In this document: positions 13,364 through 21,370 of the stretch, one piece after another
Layout of the letters: each line of letters starts with the position of its first letter
Numbering within the stretch: position 1 is the first letter of the stretch
The notes under the pieces: generated by a model
Database searches by the model: none
The model's input: only the letters and a program-made list of their open reading frames with translations
What the model was told of the DNA's origin: nothing
Made by a program: the position numbers and the translations under genes
Source of the DNA: CAYQQU01 sp964419545
GTDB lineage: Bacteria; Bacteroidota; Bacteroidia; Chitinophagales; Saprospiraceae
Reading direction: 5' to 3'
NCBI GenBank assembly: GCA_964419545.1
Contig: CAYQQU010000069.1
Location: forward strand, 1 to 27,816
DNA length: 27,816 nt

Positions 13364-13805
13364 GCAGCATGGATGCCGCTGACGAAGGTCACCATCCGGC
13401 AGTGATTTTTATCATTGAGAACCTTTGAAATATCCTCTTCCTTAAAAGCAGGCCTTTCTATCCTGTCTAAGTATTCTATGTACTGAATTCTTTTGCATTT
13501 TGGCGGTGTCTTTTCGTCCCCCTTTGCGTCGCGACCTCACCTTGATAGCTTAGGCTATGAGGTTTCGGGCGCTCCTTGATTGGAACGAAAATACCCACCC
13601 CAAAAAATCAAAATACTTATTACACAGCGCATTAACCGCCGGGAATCCGGCCTCATTAAATAGAAAAAGTTGAATTAAAGGAGGCTCGTATAGCCCCAAA
13701 AAACTGCTCGCTGCAAGCGGGAAGAAAATACCAACCTTGCTGGTTGGGAGCGCTTTCTTCCAGCCAAGTTTAATAAATACCCGATAAAAAATAAAACGAA
13801 GCACC
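13342..13805 (-). other. AT-rich gene-poor zone with protein-like remnants and a hairpin
   Basis: The 918-bp stretch 13110-14027 lacks a confident gene apart from the possible small one at 13220. On the minus strand 13342-13536 is open for 65 codons without any start codon and ends with a protein-like stretch (PAFKEEDISKVLNDK). Further on, a frame at 13550-13819 has no recognisable fold. Codon endings here are A/T-rich, unlike flanking genes. At 13720-13761 GGAAGAAA and TTTCTTCC enclose a second stem CCAACC/GGTTGG with a 5-base loop. I read this as decayed or acquired DNA; no transposase is visible. Confidence 0.4.
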
Positions 13806-13872
13806 TTGACAACTCTCACCTACTAGGGTTGACATCCGTCACCAGGCATCTGAAAAGGGTCCCTTAGCTTTA
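13806..13872 (+). promoter_or_regulatory. V-ATPase operon promoter with direct-repeat operator
   Basis: TTGACAACTCTCACC (13806-13820) and TTGACATCCGTCACC (13829-13843) are direct repeats with a 23-bp period. After 21 bp comes TAGCTTTA (13865-13872), matching seven of eight positions of TAnnTTTG. The same arrangement, with the same repeat period and the same 21-bp gap, precedes sdhCAB at 24299-24365. Two tandem half-sites just upstream of the polymerase site fit an activator such as a LytTR-type protein, but the regulator's identity is inference. Confidence 0.7.
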
Positions 13873-13929
13873 CCCTCGTTCAAAAAAAACGAATCAAAAA
13901 GGCACCGGCTCAGTAAAGACAACGATCAG

Positions 13930-13960
13930 GCCCGAGCGTTATTTATCGGGCTTTTCTTTT
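13930..13960 (+). terminator. Intrinsic terminator/attenuator in the V-ATPase leader
   Basis: GCCCGA (13930-13935) and TCGGGC (13946-13951) form a 6-bp stem with a 10-base loop, followed by TTTTCTTTT (13952-13960). It lies about 58 bp after the predicted -7 element at 13865 and 68 bp before the first V-ATPase gene. It would stop transcripts as a leader of roughly 80 bases unless read through. A weak second -7 candidate, TATATTGG (13962-13969), follows directly. Confidence 0.75.
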
Positions 13961-14027
13961 GTATATTGGCCGCAACAAAAAACGTAGCTTAAAAACAAGC
14001 CGTCGGGCTCGCAAAGTGATTTTTTAT

Positions 14028-14657
14028 ATGGAACAAAAGCTGCAGGCTCTGCTGGAAAAAATCAAACAGGAAGGCGTCGAAAAAGGCCAGGAAGTGGCCA
14101 ACAGCCTGATCAACGACGCTGAAAAGAAAGCCGACGATATCGTCGCGGCCGCCAAAAAGGAGGCCGCAGAGATCCGGCAGGAGGCGGAACGGGAAGCCGA
14201 AGAGCTGAAGCGCAACGTCACCTCGGAACTCCAGCTCTCCGTAGAGCAGACCGTCAGCGCTCTCCAGCAACGCATCACCGCCATGGTCACGGCCCACTCT
14301 GTTCAGCCGCCCGTCAGCGAAGCCTTGGCGGATAAGGATTTCCTGAAAGGCATCATCCAGGGACTGATCGAAAAATGGCAACAGGACGGACAGGGTGCGG
14401 CGCTGCACCTGGCGCCGGAGCGCGAAAAGGAGCTCTTCGAATACTTCTCGGCCCGCGCCCGCGAGAACCTCGACCAGGGCCTGGTCGTAAAACCGGACCC
14501 CAAACTGTCGACCGGCTTCCGGATCGGACCGGCCGACGGCGGCTACGTGGTCTCCTTTACCGAAGCCGACTTCCAGGCCTTCTTCGCCGACTTCCTGCGC
14601 CCGCAAACGAAAGCGTTGCTGTTCGGAAAAGAACGGGAAATAGCGGACAAACAATAG
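14028..14657 (+). CDS. ntpE: V-type ATPase subunit E (peripheral stalk)
   Basis: A 209-residue protein for the peripheral stalk that links the A3B3 head to subunit I. The first 95 residues are a long, charged, alanine-rich coiled coil (NDAEKKADDIVAAAKKEAAE, with heptads), and the rest is a globular alpha/beta domain (FRIGPADGGYVVSFTEADF, then FFADFLRP), as in E subunits. The ATG at 14028 is chosen over an upstream in-frame ATG at 13959, which would lie within the leader terminator. First gene of the V-ATPase operon; the next begins 24 bp after its stop. Homology is judged by architecture and position, since E subunits diverge strongly. Confidence 0.88.
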   Translation: MEQKLQALLEKIKQEGVEKGQEVANSLINDAEKKADDIVAAAKKEAAEIRQEAEREAEELKRNVTSELQLSVEQTVSALQQRITAMVTAHSVQPPVSEALADKDFLKGIIQGLIEKWQQDGQGAALHLAPEREKELFEYFSARARENLDQGLVVKPDPKLSTGFRIGPADGGYVVSFTEADFQAFFADFLRPQTKALLFGKEREIADKQ

Positions 14658-14681
14658 AAAAGACGCAAACGATCACCGTCC

Positions 14682-15509
14682 ATGACGCCACTGCCTAAAC
14701 GCGACTATTACCAGCTCATCGCCAGCCTCCCGGAAATGGTGCTCGATCAGAGCCGGGCGCCTTTTGCGACGCCGGAGTTCGTCGACCGCCTGGCCGGTGA
14801 ACTCACGACCGGCGACTTCGAGCAGGTGCGCCTGCTGCTCCTGACCCACGACAACCGCAACCTGCTCCGCTTATTGCAACAGGAAACGGACGAATGGGAC
14901 GAGCTGGGCCGGTACAGCGAAACGGAAATGACCGAAGCGCTGCGCGAAGGCAGCGGATTGCCGCGCTATTTCCATCGCTTCCAACAGGCTTATCGCGACG
15001 AAACGCCCCTCTTTCCCGGGCAAAGCTGGCGCAACCAGCTAACGACTTTGTATTACGATTACGCACTGGATACCGCAAAAAAGGATGGTTTCCTGCACAA
15101 CTGGCTCTCTTTCGACCGGGGCTTGCGCAACGTGCTCGCCGCCTGGAACATCCGGCGCTATGAGCTGGACGGAGGAGGGCAGTACATCGGGCGAAGCGAC
15201 CTGGTTGAGGCGGTGCAGAAATCCAGCCTGCGCGACTTCGGGCTGGGCCGTGACTATCCCTACCTCGAAAAGCTGATGAATGAATGGGAAAAAGACGACC
15301 TGCAGGCCCGCGCCAAAGCGGTCGACCGCCTGCGGTGGCAATATATCGACGCGCAGCTGACCTTCTACTATTTCACCGTGGAAGTCGTCCTGGGCTACCT
15401 GCTGCAGCTGCGCATGCTGGAACGCTGGCTGGAGCTCGACCCGGAAGCAGGAGAGCAGCGCCTGCGGTCCTTTATTTCTGAAGTAGAACAAAAGATAACA
15501 TTCTCATGA
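14682..15509 (+). CDS. DUF2764 protein, V-ATPase subunit C-like
   Basis: A 275-residue, mostly helical, Tyr/Trp/Leu-rich protein occupying the place of subunit C (the funnel joining the central stalk to the c-ring) between E and A. It begins KRDYYQLIASLPEM, typical of DUF2764 proteins of Bacteroidota V-ATPase operons, and contains the aromatic helix RWQYIDAQLTFYYFTVEVVL followed by LQLRMLERWLEL. No transmembrane helix. Its stop overlaps the start of subunit A by four bases (ATGA), implying coupled translation. The role as a C equivalent follows from gene order and family association rather than from obvious sequence similarity to canonical C subunits. Confidence 0.85.
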   Translation: MTPLPKRDYYQLIASLPEMVLDQSRAPFATPEFVDRLAGELTTGDFEQVRLLLLTHDNRNLLRLLQQETDEWDELGRYSETEMTEALREGSGLPRYFHRFQQAYRDETPLFPGQSWRNQLTTLYYDYALDTAKKDGFLHNWLSFDRGLRNVLAAWNIRRYELDGGGQYIGRSDLVEAVQKSSLRDFGLGRDYPYLEKLMNEWEKDDLQARAKAVDRLRWQYIDAQLTFYYFTVEVVLGYLLQLRMLERWLELDPEAGEQRLRSFISEVEQKITFS

Positions 15510-17284
15510 CGGCAAGTCAGCAAGCGACCCAAGGCCGCGTTACCGGCATTATCTCGAACCTCGTGGTGGTTTCGGTAGACGGCCCGGTCGGTCAGAACGA
15601 GATCTGCTTTATCCAGCAGGGCAATACGCCCCTCATGGCGGAGGTGATCAAAGTGACGGGCGACCAGGCCTACGTGCAGGTGTTCGAAAGCACGCGCGGC
15701 CTGCGGCCCGGCATGACCGTCCGCTTCGAAGGGCACATGCTGGAAGCGACCTTCGGCCCCGGCATCCTTTCGCGCAACTACGACGGGCTGATGCACGACC
15801 TCAATACCATGACCGGCGAGTTCCTGAAACGGGGGGAGTACACCTCCGCCCTCGACCTGGAGCGCGAGTGGCCTTTCGAACCGCTGGCCAACGCGGGTGA
15901 CGAAGTGGTCGCCGGCGACTGGCTCGGCGAGGTGGACGAAAACGGCATCAGCCACAAAATAATGACGCCCTTCAAGATGAAAGGGCGCTATACCGTGCAG
16001 TCGGTAGCGCCGGCCGGCGCCTATCGCGTTACCGATACCATCGCCACCCTGCGGGATGTGCGGGGCGACGACCACGAGGTGAGTATGCTGCAGAAATTTC
16101 CCGTCAAACAGGCCATCCTGGCCTACCGGGAAAAACCGCGCCCCTTCCAGCTGCTCGAAACCGGCGTGCGCACCATCGATACCCTCAACCCGATGGTGGA
16201 AGGCGGCACCGGCTTTATCCCCGGTCCTTTCGGGAGTGGGAAAACCGTACTCCAGCACGCCATCTCACGCCAGGCCGAAGCCGACATCGTCGTGGTGGCC
16301 GCCTGCGGCGAACGCGCCAACGAGGTGGTCGACCTCTTCGTGGAATTCCCGGAGCTGGACGACCCCTGGACAGGGCGCAAGCTCATGGAACGCACCACCA
16401 TCATCGCCAATACTTCCAATATGCCGGTCGCAGCCCGGGAAGCTTCCGTCTACACCGCCATGTCGATCGCCGAATACTACCGTTCGATGGGATTGAAGGT
16501 GTTGTTGCTGGCCGACTCCACTTCCCGCTGGGCGCAGGCCCTCCGCGAGATGTCGAACCGCCTGGAGGAACTGCCCGGTCCGGACGCCTTCCCCATGGAC
16601 CTCCCCTCGATCATCTCCAGCTTCTACGCCCGCGCCGGGGCCGTATACCTCAACAACGGCGAACAAGGCTCGATCACCTTCATCGGTACGGTCTCACCGG
16701 CCGGCGGCAACCTCAAGGAGCCGGTGACGGAATCCACCAAAAAAGTGGCGCGCTGCTTCTACGCCCTTTCGCAGTCGCGGGCCGACAGCAAACGCTACCC
16801 GGCCATCGACCCCATCGAGAGCTATTCCAAATACCTCGAATACCCCGAGCTGCAGCGCACCCTCAACCAGGAAATCGAAGCGGGCTGGACCGAAAAAGTG
16901 AACGAACTGAAAAATATCCTGCTGCGCGGCAAAGAAGCCGCCGAGCAGATCAATATCCTGGGTGACGACGGCGTGTCCATCGATACCCACCTGACCTTCT
17001 GGCGCTCCGAGGTGGTCGACGAGATCATCCTCCAGCAAAACGCCTTCGACGACGTGGACGCCCGAACGCCCATGAAACGGCAGCAGTACATGGTCAACGA
17101 AGTGCTCGACGTGGTCGCCAGAGAACTGACCTTCGAGAGCTACGAAGAGGTCAACCCCTACTTCAAACGCGTGATCAACGCCATGAAACAAATGAATTAT
17201 TCCGAATTCGAATCGGACGCTTTCCAGGAAAACCGCAAAGAGTTGATGGAGATCCTGGACGAGCGCTCAGCGGCAGGGGAGTAA
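15506..17284 (+). CDS. ntpA: V-type ATPase catalytic subunit A
   Basis: A 592-residue catalytic subunit of the cytoplasmic V1 head, which hydrolyses or makes ATP. The N-terminal barrel begins GRVTGIISNLVVVSVDGPVG, followed by the bulge domain characteristic of A subunits. The Walker A motif GPFGSGKT starts at residue 240, AACGERANEVVD follows, and LLADSTSRWAQALREMSNRL provides Walker B and contacts. Length is normal. It starts inside the last codons of the DUF2764 gene. Unusually, the next gene (B) begins only 135 bp later, with the gap taken up by a heptamer repeat array and inverted arms at 17285-17390. Confidence 0.97.
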   Translation: MTASQQATQGRVTGIISNLVVVSVDGPVGQNEICFIQQGNTPLMAEVIKVTGDQAYVQVFESTRGLRPGMTVRFEGHMLEATFGPGILSRNYDGLMHDLNTMTGEFLKRGEYTSALDLEREWPFEPLANAGDEVVAGDWLGEVDENGISHKIMTPFKMKGRYTVQSVAPAGAYRVTDTIATLRDVRGDDHEVSMLQKFPVKQAILAYREKPRPFQLLETGVRTIDTLNPMVEGGTGFIPGPFGSGKTVLQHAISRQAEADIVVVAACGERANEVVDLFVEFPELDDPWTGRKLMERTTIIANTSNMPVAAREASVYTAMSIAEYYRSMGLKVLLLADSTSRWAQALREMSNRLEELPGPDAFPMDLPSIISSFYARAGAVYLNNGEQGSITFIGTVSPAGGNLKEPVTESTKKVARCFYALSQSRADSKRYPAIDPIESYSKYLEYPELQRTLNQEIEAGWTEKVNELKNILLRGKEAAEQINILGDDGVSIDTHLTFWRSEVVDEIILQQNAFDDVDARTPMKRQQYMVNEVLDVVARELTFESYEEVNPYFKRVINAMKQMNYSEFESDAFQENRKELMEILDERSAAGE

Positions 17285-17390
17285 GGGGGATTGGGAATTA
17301 GTCTTTGGTCATTAGTCTTTGGTCATTAGTCTTTAGTCTTTAGTCTTTTGTGTGACGCCAAAGCCCAAAGCCCAAAGACCAATTCCCCCC
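17285..17390. repeat. Heptamer repeat array with inverted arms between A and B genes
   Basis: Heptamers of the types TAGTCTT, TGGTCAT and, on the other strand, TTTGGGC are repeated about ten times. The left arm (GGGGG, then AATTAGTCTTTGG at 17297-17309) pairs with the right arm (CCAAAGACCAATTCCCCC, 17372-17389), giving a long stem with one bulge. GACGCCAAAG at 17354 is also the junction sequence of the intergenic repeats at 2371 and 21289. The array could expand or contract by slippage and could form a hairpin within the operon mRNA. Confidence 0.75.
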
Positions 17391-17419
17391 ATTTTCATCA
17401 TTCGTAAAAACAACCATAA

Positions 17420-18769
17420 ATGGCCACCGCATTCCAACGCATTTACACCAAAGTCGAAGCCATCACCAAAGCGACCTGTACGGTGCAGGCCACCGATGTG
17501 GGCTACGAAGAACTGGCCACCGTCAACGGGCAGCTGGCGCAGGTGGTGAAAATAATGGGCGACCAGGTTACCCTGCAGGTATTCGCCGGTACGGAAGGCC
17601 TGCCGACCAACGCGGAGATCGTCTTCCTCGGCAAGGCGCCCAGCCTGAAAGTGGGCGACGGGCTGGCCGGCCGTTTCTTCAACGCCTACGGCGAACCCAT
17701 CGACGGTGGGCCGGCCGTAGAAGGCGAAGAACGCGAGATCGGCGGCCCCTCGGTCAACCCGGTGCGCCGCCGCCAGCCTTCCGAGCTCATCACCACCGGC
17801 ATCGCCGGCATCGACCTCAATAACACCTTGGTGACCGGGCAGAAGATCCCCTTCTTCGCCGATCCCGACCAGCCGTTCAACCAGGTGATGGCGACCGTAG
17901 CGCTGCGCACCGCCGCCGACCGCATCGTACTGGGCGGCATCGGACTGACCAACGACGACTACCTCTACTTCAAAAGCGTATTCGAAAACGCCGGGGCCCT
18001 GCACCGCATCGTCAGCTTCGTGAATACCACGGCCGACCCTACGGTGGAGCGCCTCCTGGTGCCCGATATGGCGCTCACCGCCGCCGAGTTTTTCGCAGTG
18101 GAACGCCAGGAAAAAGTGCTGGTGCTGCTCACCGATATGACGCTCTACGCCGACGCGCTGAGCATCGTCTCGAACCGCATGGACCAGATCCCTTCCAAAG
18201 ACAGTATGCCGGGCTCGCTGTACAGCGACCTCGCCAAACTGTATGAGAAGGCCGTTCAGTTCGAAGCCGGCGGCTCCATTACCATCGTGGCGGTCACTAC
18301 GCTCTCCGGGGGCGACATTACCCACGCCATCCCGGACAATACCGGCTATATCACTGAAGGACAGCTCTTCCTGCGCCGCGATACCGATATCGGCAAGGTG
18401 ATCGTCGATCCCTTCCGCAGCCTCTCCCGACTCAAACAACTGGTGATCGGGAAAAAGACGCGCGAAGACCACCCCCAGGTGATGAACGCCGCCGTGCGCC
18501 TCTACGCCGACGCCGCCAACGCCCGCACCAAGCTGGAAAACGGCTTCGAACTGACCGACTACGACGAGCGCGCCCTGGATTTTGCCCGCGACTATTCGGA
18601 CCAGCTGCTGGCCATCGACGTCAATATCGATATCGATAAGATGCTGGATACGGGCTGGCAACTTTTCGACCGCTATTTCTCCCAGGCGGAAGTGGGGATC
18701 AAACAATCGCTGGTAGATCAATACTGGCCGAAAAAAGGGAAAAGAGAGCGGGTCGAGGCGGAGGCTTAG
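17420..18769 (+). CDS. ntpB: V-type ATPase subunit B
   Basis: A 449-residue regulatory, non-catalytic nucleotide-binding subunit that alternates with A in the V1 hexamer. It shows the B-type features: PVRRRQPSELITTGIAGIDL, a degenerate P-loop region lacking GxxGxGKT (VTGQKIPFFADPDQPFNQVM), LVLLTDMTLYADALSIVSNR and MPGSLYSDLAKLYEKA. Length is normal. The ATG at 17420 follows the heptamer repeat by 29 bp. The gene continues the operon toward D after 34 bp. The inserted repeats upstream mean it is not translationally coupled to A. Confidence 0.97.
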   Translation: MATAFQRIYTKVEAITKATCTVQATDVGYEELATVNGQLAQVVKIMGDQVTLQVFAGTEGLPTNAEIVFLGKAPSLKVGDGLAGRFFNAYGEPIDGGPAVEGEEREIGGPSVNPVRRRQPSELITTGIAGIDLNNTLVTGQKIPFFADPDQPFNQVMATVALRTAADRIVLGGIGLTNDDYLYFKSVFENAGALHRIVSFVNTTADPTVERLLVPDMALTAAEFFAVERQEKVLVLLTDMTLYADALSIVSNRMDQIPSKDSMPGSLYSDLAKLYEKAVQFEAGGSITIVAVTTLSGGDITHAIPDNTGYITEGQLFLRRDTDIGKVIVDPFRSLSRLKQLVIGKKTREDHPQVMNAAVRLYADAANARTKLENGFELTDYDERALDFARDYSDQLLAIDVNIDIDKMLDTGWQLFDRYFSQAEVGIKQSLVDQYWPKKGKRERVEAEA

Positions 18770-18803
18770 GTCGAGGAGAGACTAACGACAAAAGATCAAT
18801 AAA

Positions 18804-19400
18804 ATGGCCATCACTTTCCAATACAACAAAACCTCGTTGCAGCAGCTCAAGAAGCAGTTGCGCATTCGGGAGCGGGCCTTGCCGATCCTGAAGAACAAGG
18901 AGGCGGCCCTGCGCGTGGAAGTCAAGAAAGCGCGGCGGGAAGCGGATGGCGTGGCGCAGCAGCTGGAAGACGCCCTGGCCGAACACCAATCGATGGCCGG
19001 GATGTGGGAAGAGTTCGACTTTTCCCTGCTGGCCGTAGAATCGGTGCAGGTAGGGCGTAAGAAAGTAGCGGGCGTGAGTACGCCTGTGCTGGAAGACGTC
19101 GCTTTTACGCGGCGGCCGTTCAGCCTCTTCAATGAGCCGGCCTGGTTTCCCGGGGGGCGGGCCCTGCTGCAGGAGTGGGTCGCCCTCGCCCTGCAGCGCA
19201 AAGTGTTGCTGCAGAAAGTAGCGCTGCTCGAATTTGCCCGCAAAAAGACCACCCAGAAGGTGAACCTGTACGAAAAAGTACAGATCCCCGGCTACGAAGA
19301 CGCCATTCGCAAGATCGAGCGCTACCTCGAAGACGAAGAGAACCTGGCGAAAGCCGCGCAGAAAATAGTTAAAAAACGGACTGAAAATCAGGGTTTATGA
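18804..19400 (+). CDS. ntpD: V-type ATPase subunit D (central stalk)
   Basis: A 198-residue protein forming the rotor shaft. It has the expected two long helices: an N-terminal coiled coil (KTSLQQLKKQLRIRERALPI and onward to about residue 75) and a C-terminal one (about 120-195, ending KIVKKRTENQGL), with a small middle domain. The NK..LQQLKKQL start is the usual D-subunit signature. It is overlapped by four bases by subunit I (ATGA). No gene for subunit F, the normal partner of D in the central stalk, is found in the operon. Confidence 0.93.
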   Translation: MAITFQYNKTSLQQLKKQLRIRERALPILKNKEAALRVEVKKARREADGVAQQLEDALAEHQSMAGMWEEFDFSLLAVESVQVGRKKVAGVSTPVLEDVAFTRRPFSLFNEPAWFPGGRALLQEWVALALQRKVLLQKVALLEFARKKTTQKVNLYEKVQIPGYEDAIRKIERYLEDEENLAKAAQKIVKKRTENQGL

Positions 19401-21181
19401 TCGTGCCGATGCGGAAATACCTGTTCCTGGCGCACCATTCCGATTACGTGGATTTTCTGGAAGGGCTGCGCAAGCTGGGCGTCCTGCACATCCGGGAGAA
19501 AGAAGCGGAACCGTCGGATAAGCTGCTCGCCATGGCGACTGAGCAGCGCGATACGCGCGTGGTGATCCAGGGGTTGCGCAAGCGCGAGGTGGAAAGCCTG
19601 CCCGACGCGTACCCCATGCCCGAGGAAGGGAAAGATTTCGTAACCGCCTACAAACAAATCACCGAGCAGCGCGAGCAGCTATTGGAGCAACGCGCTGCGG
19701 TCAACAAGGAGCTGGAGCTGCTGCGGCCCTGGGGCGATTTTTCCATCGAAACCGTCAAGCAGCTGGAAGCAGCGGGCCTGGAGGTGCAGTTTTTCGTTTG
19801 CCCCGCCAAAAAGTTCCGGCCCGAATGGACGAAAGAGTACCCCATCGCCCACATCAAAGACCTGGGGCCGGACACCTATTTCATCGGCGTCACCAAAGCC
19901 GAGGAACCCTTGGCGATCCCCGGTGCGGAGCATTTGCCCGACCCCAGGGACGGCGCCGTCGAACTCAAGGACAAGCTGGCCGACGTACAACAGCGCATCG
20001 ATGAGGTGGAATCCCGCCTCGACCGCCTCGCTGCAGTAGGCCTGCCTGCGCTGGAAGCCCGCCTGCGCGACCTGCAGGATAACACCCAGATCATGGGGGT
20101 GATCGAACATACCCGCCGCGAAGCCGACGAGCAGCTCATGGTGCTGGAAGGCTTTGCGCCGGAGCCGAAGACCGCGGCGCTCGAAGCGCTCTGCGAACGC
20201 GAGGACGCGCCCTTTTTCAGCGAGCGTCCCGACCCCGGCGATAAGCCGCCGGTGCTGCTGCGCAACGCCGGCTTCAGCCGGCTCTTCGAGCCGATCGGTC
20301 GTCTGTTTGCGCTGCCGGACTACCGGGAGCTCGACCTGACGCCCTATTTTGCGCCCTTCTTTATGATGTTTTTCGGCTTTTGCCTAGGCGATGCAGGCTA
20401 CGGCCTGGTGCTGGTGCTGGCGGCAACACTGTATAAGTTCCGGGCAGGGGCCGACTGGAAGCCCATCCTCAGTCTGGTGCAGTGGCTGGGCGTCGCCACC
20501 ATCCTCTTCGGGGCGCTCACCGGCACTGTATTCGGGCTCAACCTGCTCGAAGACCGCTTTGCCGCGCTGGGCGCGATACAGGAATACATCCTCGACAGCA
20601 ACCAGGCTTTTCAGCTGGCGCTGATCCTCGGGGTGGTCCAGATCCTGTTTGGGCTGGGCGTGCGGGCCTACAGCAAAGGCCGCCAGCACGGCTGGGCGCA
20701 CGCGATCGCGCCTCTGGGGTGGATCCTATTGCTGCTCAGCCTCGTAGACGTCGGCATGACGAAATGGCTTACCCCGTATTCCGGCTACGTGGCCTGGGGC
20801 GCAGTGGGCCTCATTCTGCTTTTCAGCGCCCCCGGCGCCGGCATCCTGGGCCGACTGGGCAGCGGCGTCTGGGCGCTGTACGGCATCACCGGCATCTTCG
20901 GCGACCTGCTCAGCTATATTCGCCTTTTTGCACTGGGTATCGCCAGCGCGATCCTCGGCCTGGTGGTCAACAGCATCGCCTGGCAGATCTACGGATCGTC
21001 GGATATCCTGGGGCCGATCCTCTTTGTGGTGTTCCTCCTGGTGGGGCACACCCTCAACCTGCTGATCGCTTCGCTGGGCGCTTTTGTGCACCCGATGCGT
21101 CTGACGTTTGTGGAGTTCTACAAAAATGCCGGGTTTGAAGGGGGAGGGAAGCCGTATGATCCGCTGCGCAGGCAAGGGTAG
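19397..21181 (+). CDS. ntpI: V-type ATPase subunit I (membrane stator, a-like)
   Basis: A 594-residue stator subunit with an N-terminal cytoplasmic arm (residues 1-300, starting with VPMRKYLFLAHHSDYVDFL and containing coiled coils) and a C-terminal membrane domain (about 310-585) with seven or eight hydrophobic helices. Family signatures include FFGFCLGDAGYGLVL, LLSYIRLFALGIASAILGLV with the essential arginine at the ion half-channels, and VGHTLNLLIASLGAFVHPMR followed by LTFVEFYKNAGFEGGG. The ATG at 19397 overlaps the D gene; a second in-frame ATG four codons later (MRKYLF) is also possible. The following gene, K, is separated by 189 bp holding a copy of the intergenic repeat. Confidence 0.95.
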   Translation: MIVPMRKYLFLAHHSDYVDFLEGLRKLGVLHIREKEAEPSDKLLAMATEQRDTRVVIQGLRKREVESLPDAYPMPEEGKDFVTAYKQITEQREQLLEQRAAVNKELELLRPWGDFSIETVKQLEAAGLEVQFFVCPAKKFRPEWTKEYPIAHIKDLGPDTYFIGVTKAEEPLAIPGAEHLPDPRDGAVELKDKLADVQQRIDEVESRLDRLAAVGLPALEARLRDLQDNTQIMGVIEHTRREADEQLMVLEGFAPEPKTAALEALCEREDAPFFSERPDPGDKPPVLLRNAGFSRLFEPIGRLFALPDYRELDLTPYFAPFFMMFFGFCLGDAGYGLVLVLAATLYKFRAGADWKPILSLVQWLGVATILFGALTGTVFGLNLLEDRFAALGAIQEYILDSNQAFQLALILGVVQILFGLGVRAYSKGRQHGWAHAIAPLGWILLLLSLVDVGMTKWLTPYSGYVAWGAVGLILLFSAPGAGILGRLGSGVWALYGITGIFGDLLSYIRLFALGIASAILGLVVNSIAWQIYGSSDILGPILFVVFLLVGHTLNLLIASLGAFVHPMRLTFVEFYKNAGFEGGGKPYDPLRRQG

Positions 21182-21185
21182 GGGG

Positions 21186-21326
21186 GGGAGGTTGAGGTTT
21201 AGGTTTAGGTTGAGGTTGAGGTTGAGGGCTCCGCGGGTGTTTCCAATGGAGGTGAAGTGCTTGCTGGTGTGCGCTTTACAAATTTAGGACGCCAAAGATT
21301 TACCCGGATGAGAAGCAGACGGGCTG
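21186..21326 (-). repeat. Fourth copy of the intergenic repeat, inside the V-ATPase operon
   Basis: Read on the minus strand it has the same order as the copies at 2371-2712: CCCGTCTGCTTCTCATCCGG, TTTGGCGTC, an AT-rich spacer, AGCAAGCACTT, CACCCGCGGAGCCC, then a run of AACCTC/AACCTA hexamers. It is diverged in its middle but well conserved at both blocks. It fills most of the 189-bp gap between subunits I and K and so is transcribed within the operon. Confidence 0.85.
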
Positions 21327-21370
21327 AAGACCAACAAAACAATTATCTGAAATACGCATAACCAACAACT

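Noticed and set aside
13550..13819. 89-codon frame on the minus strand
   Set aside because: It begins inside the V-ATPase operator repeat, contains the 13720-13761 hairpin and has no recognisable fold.
17333..18721. 462-codon open frame on the minus strand
   Set aside because: Antisense to subunit B, which has full family support.
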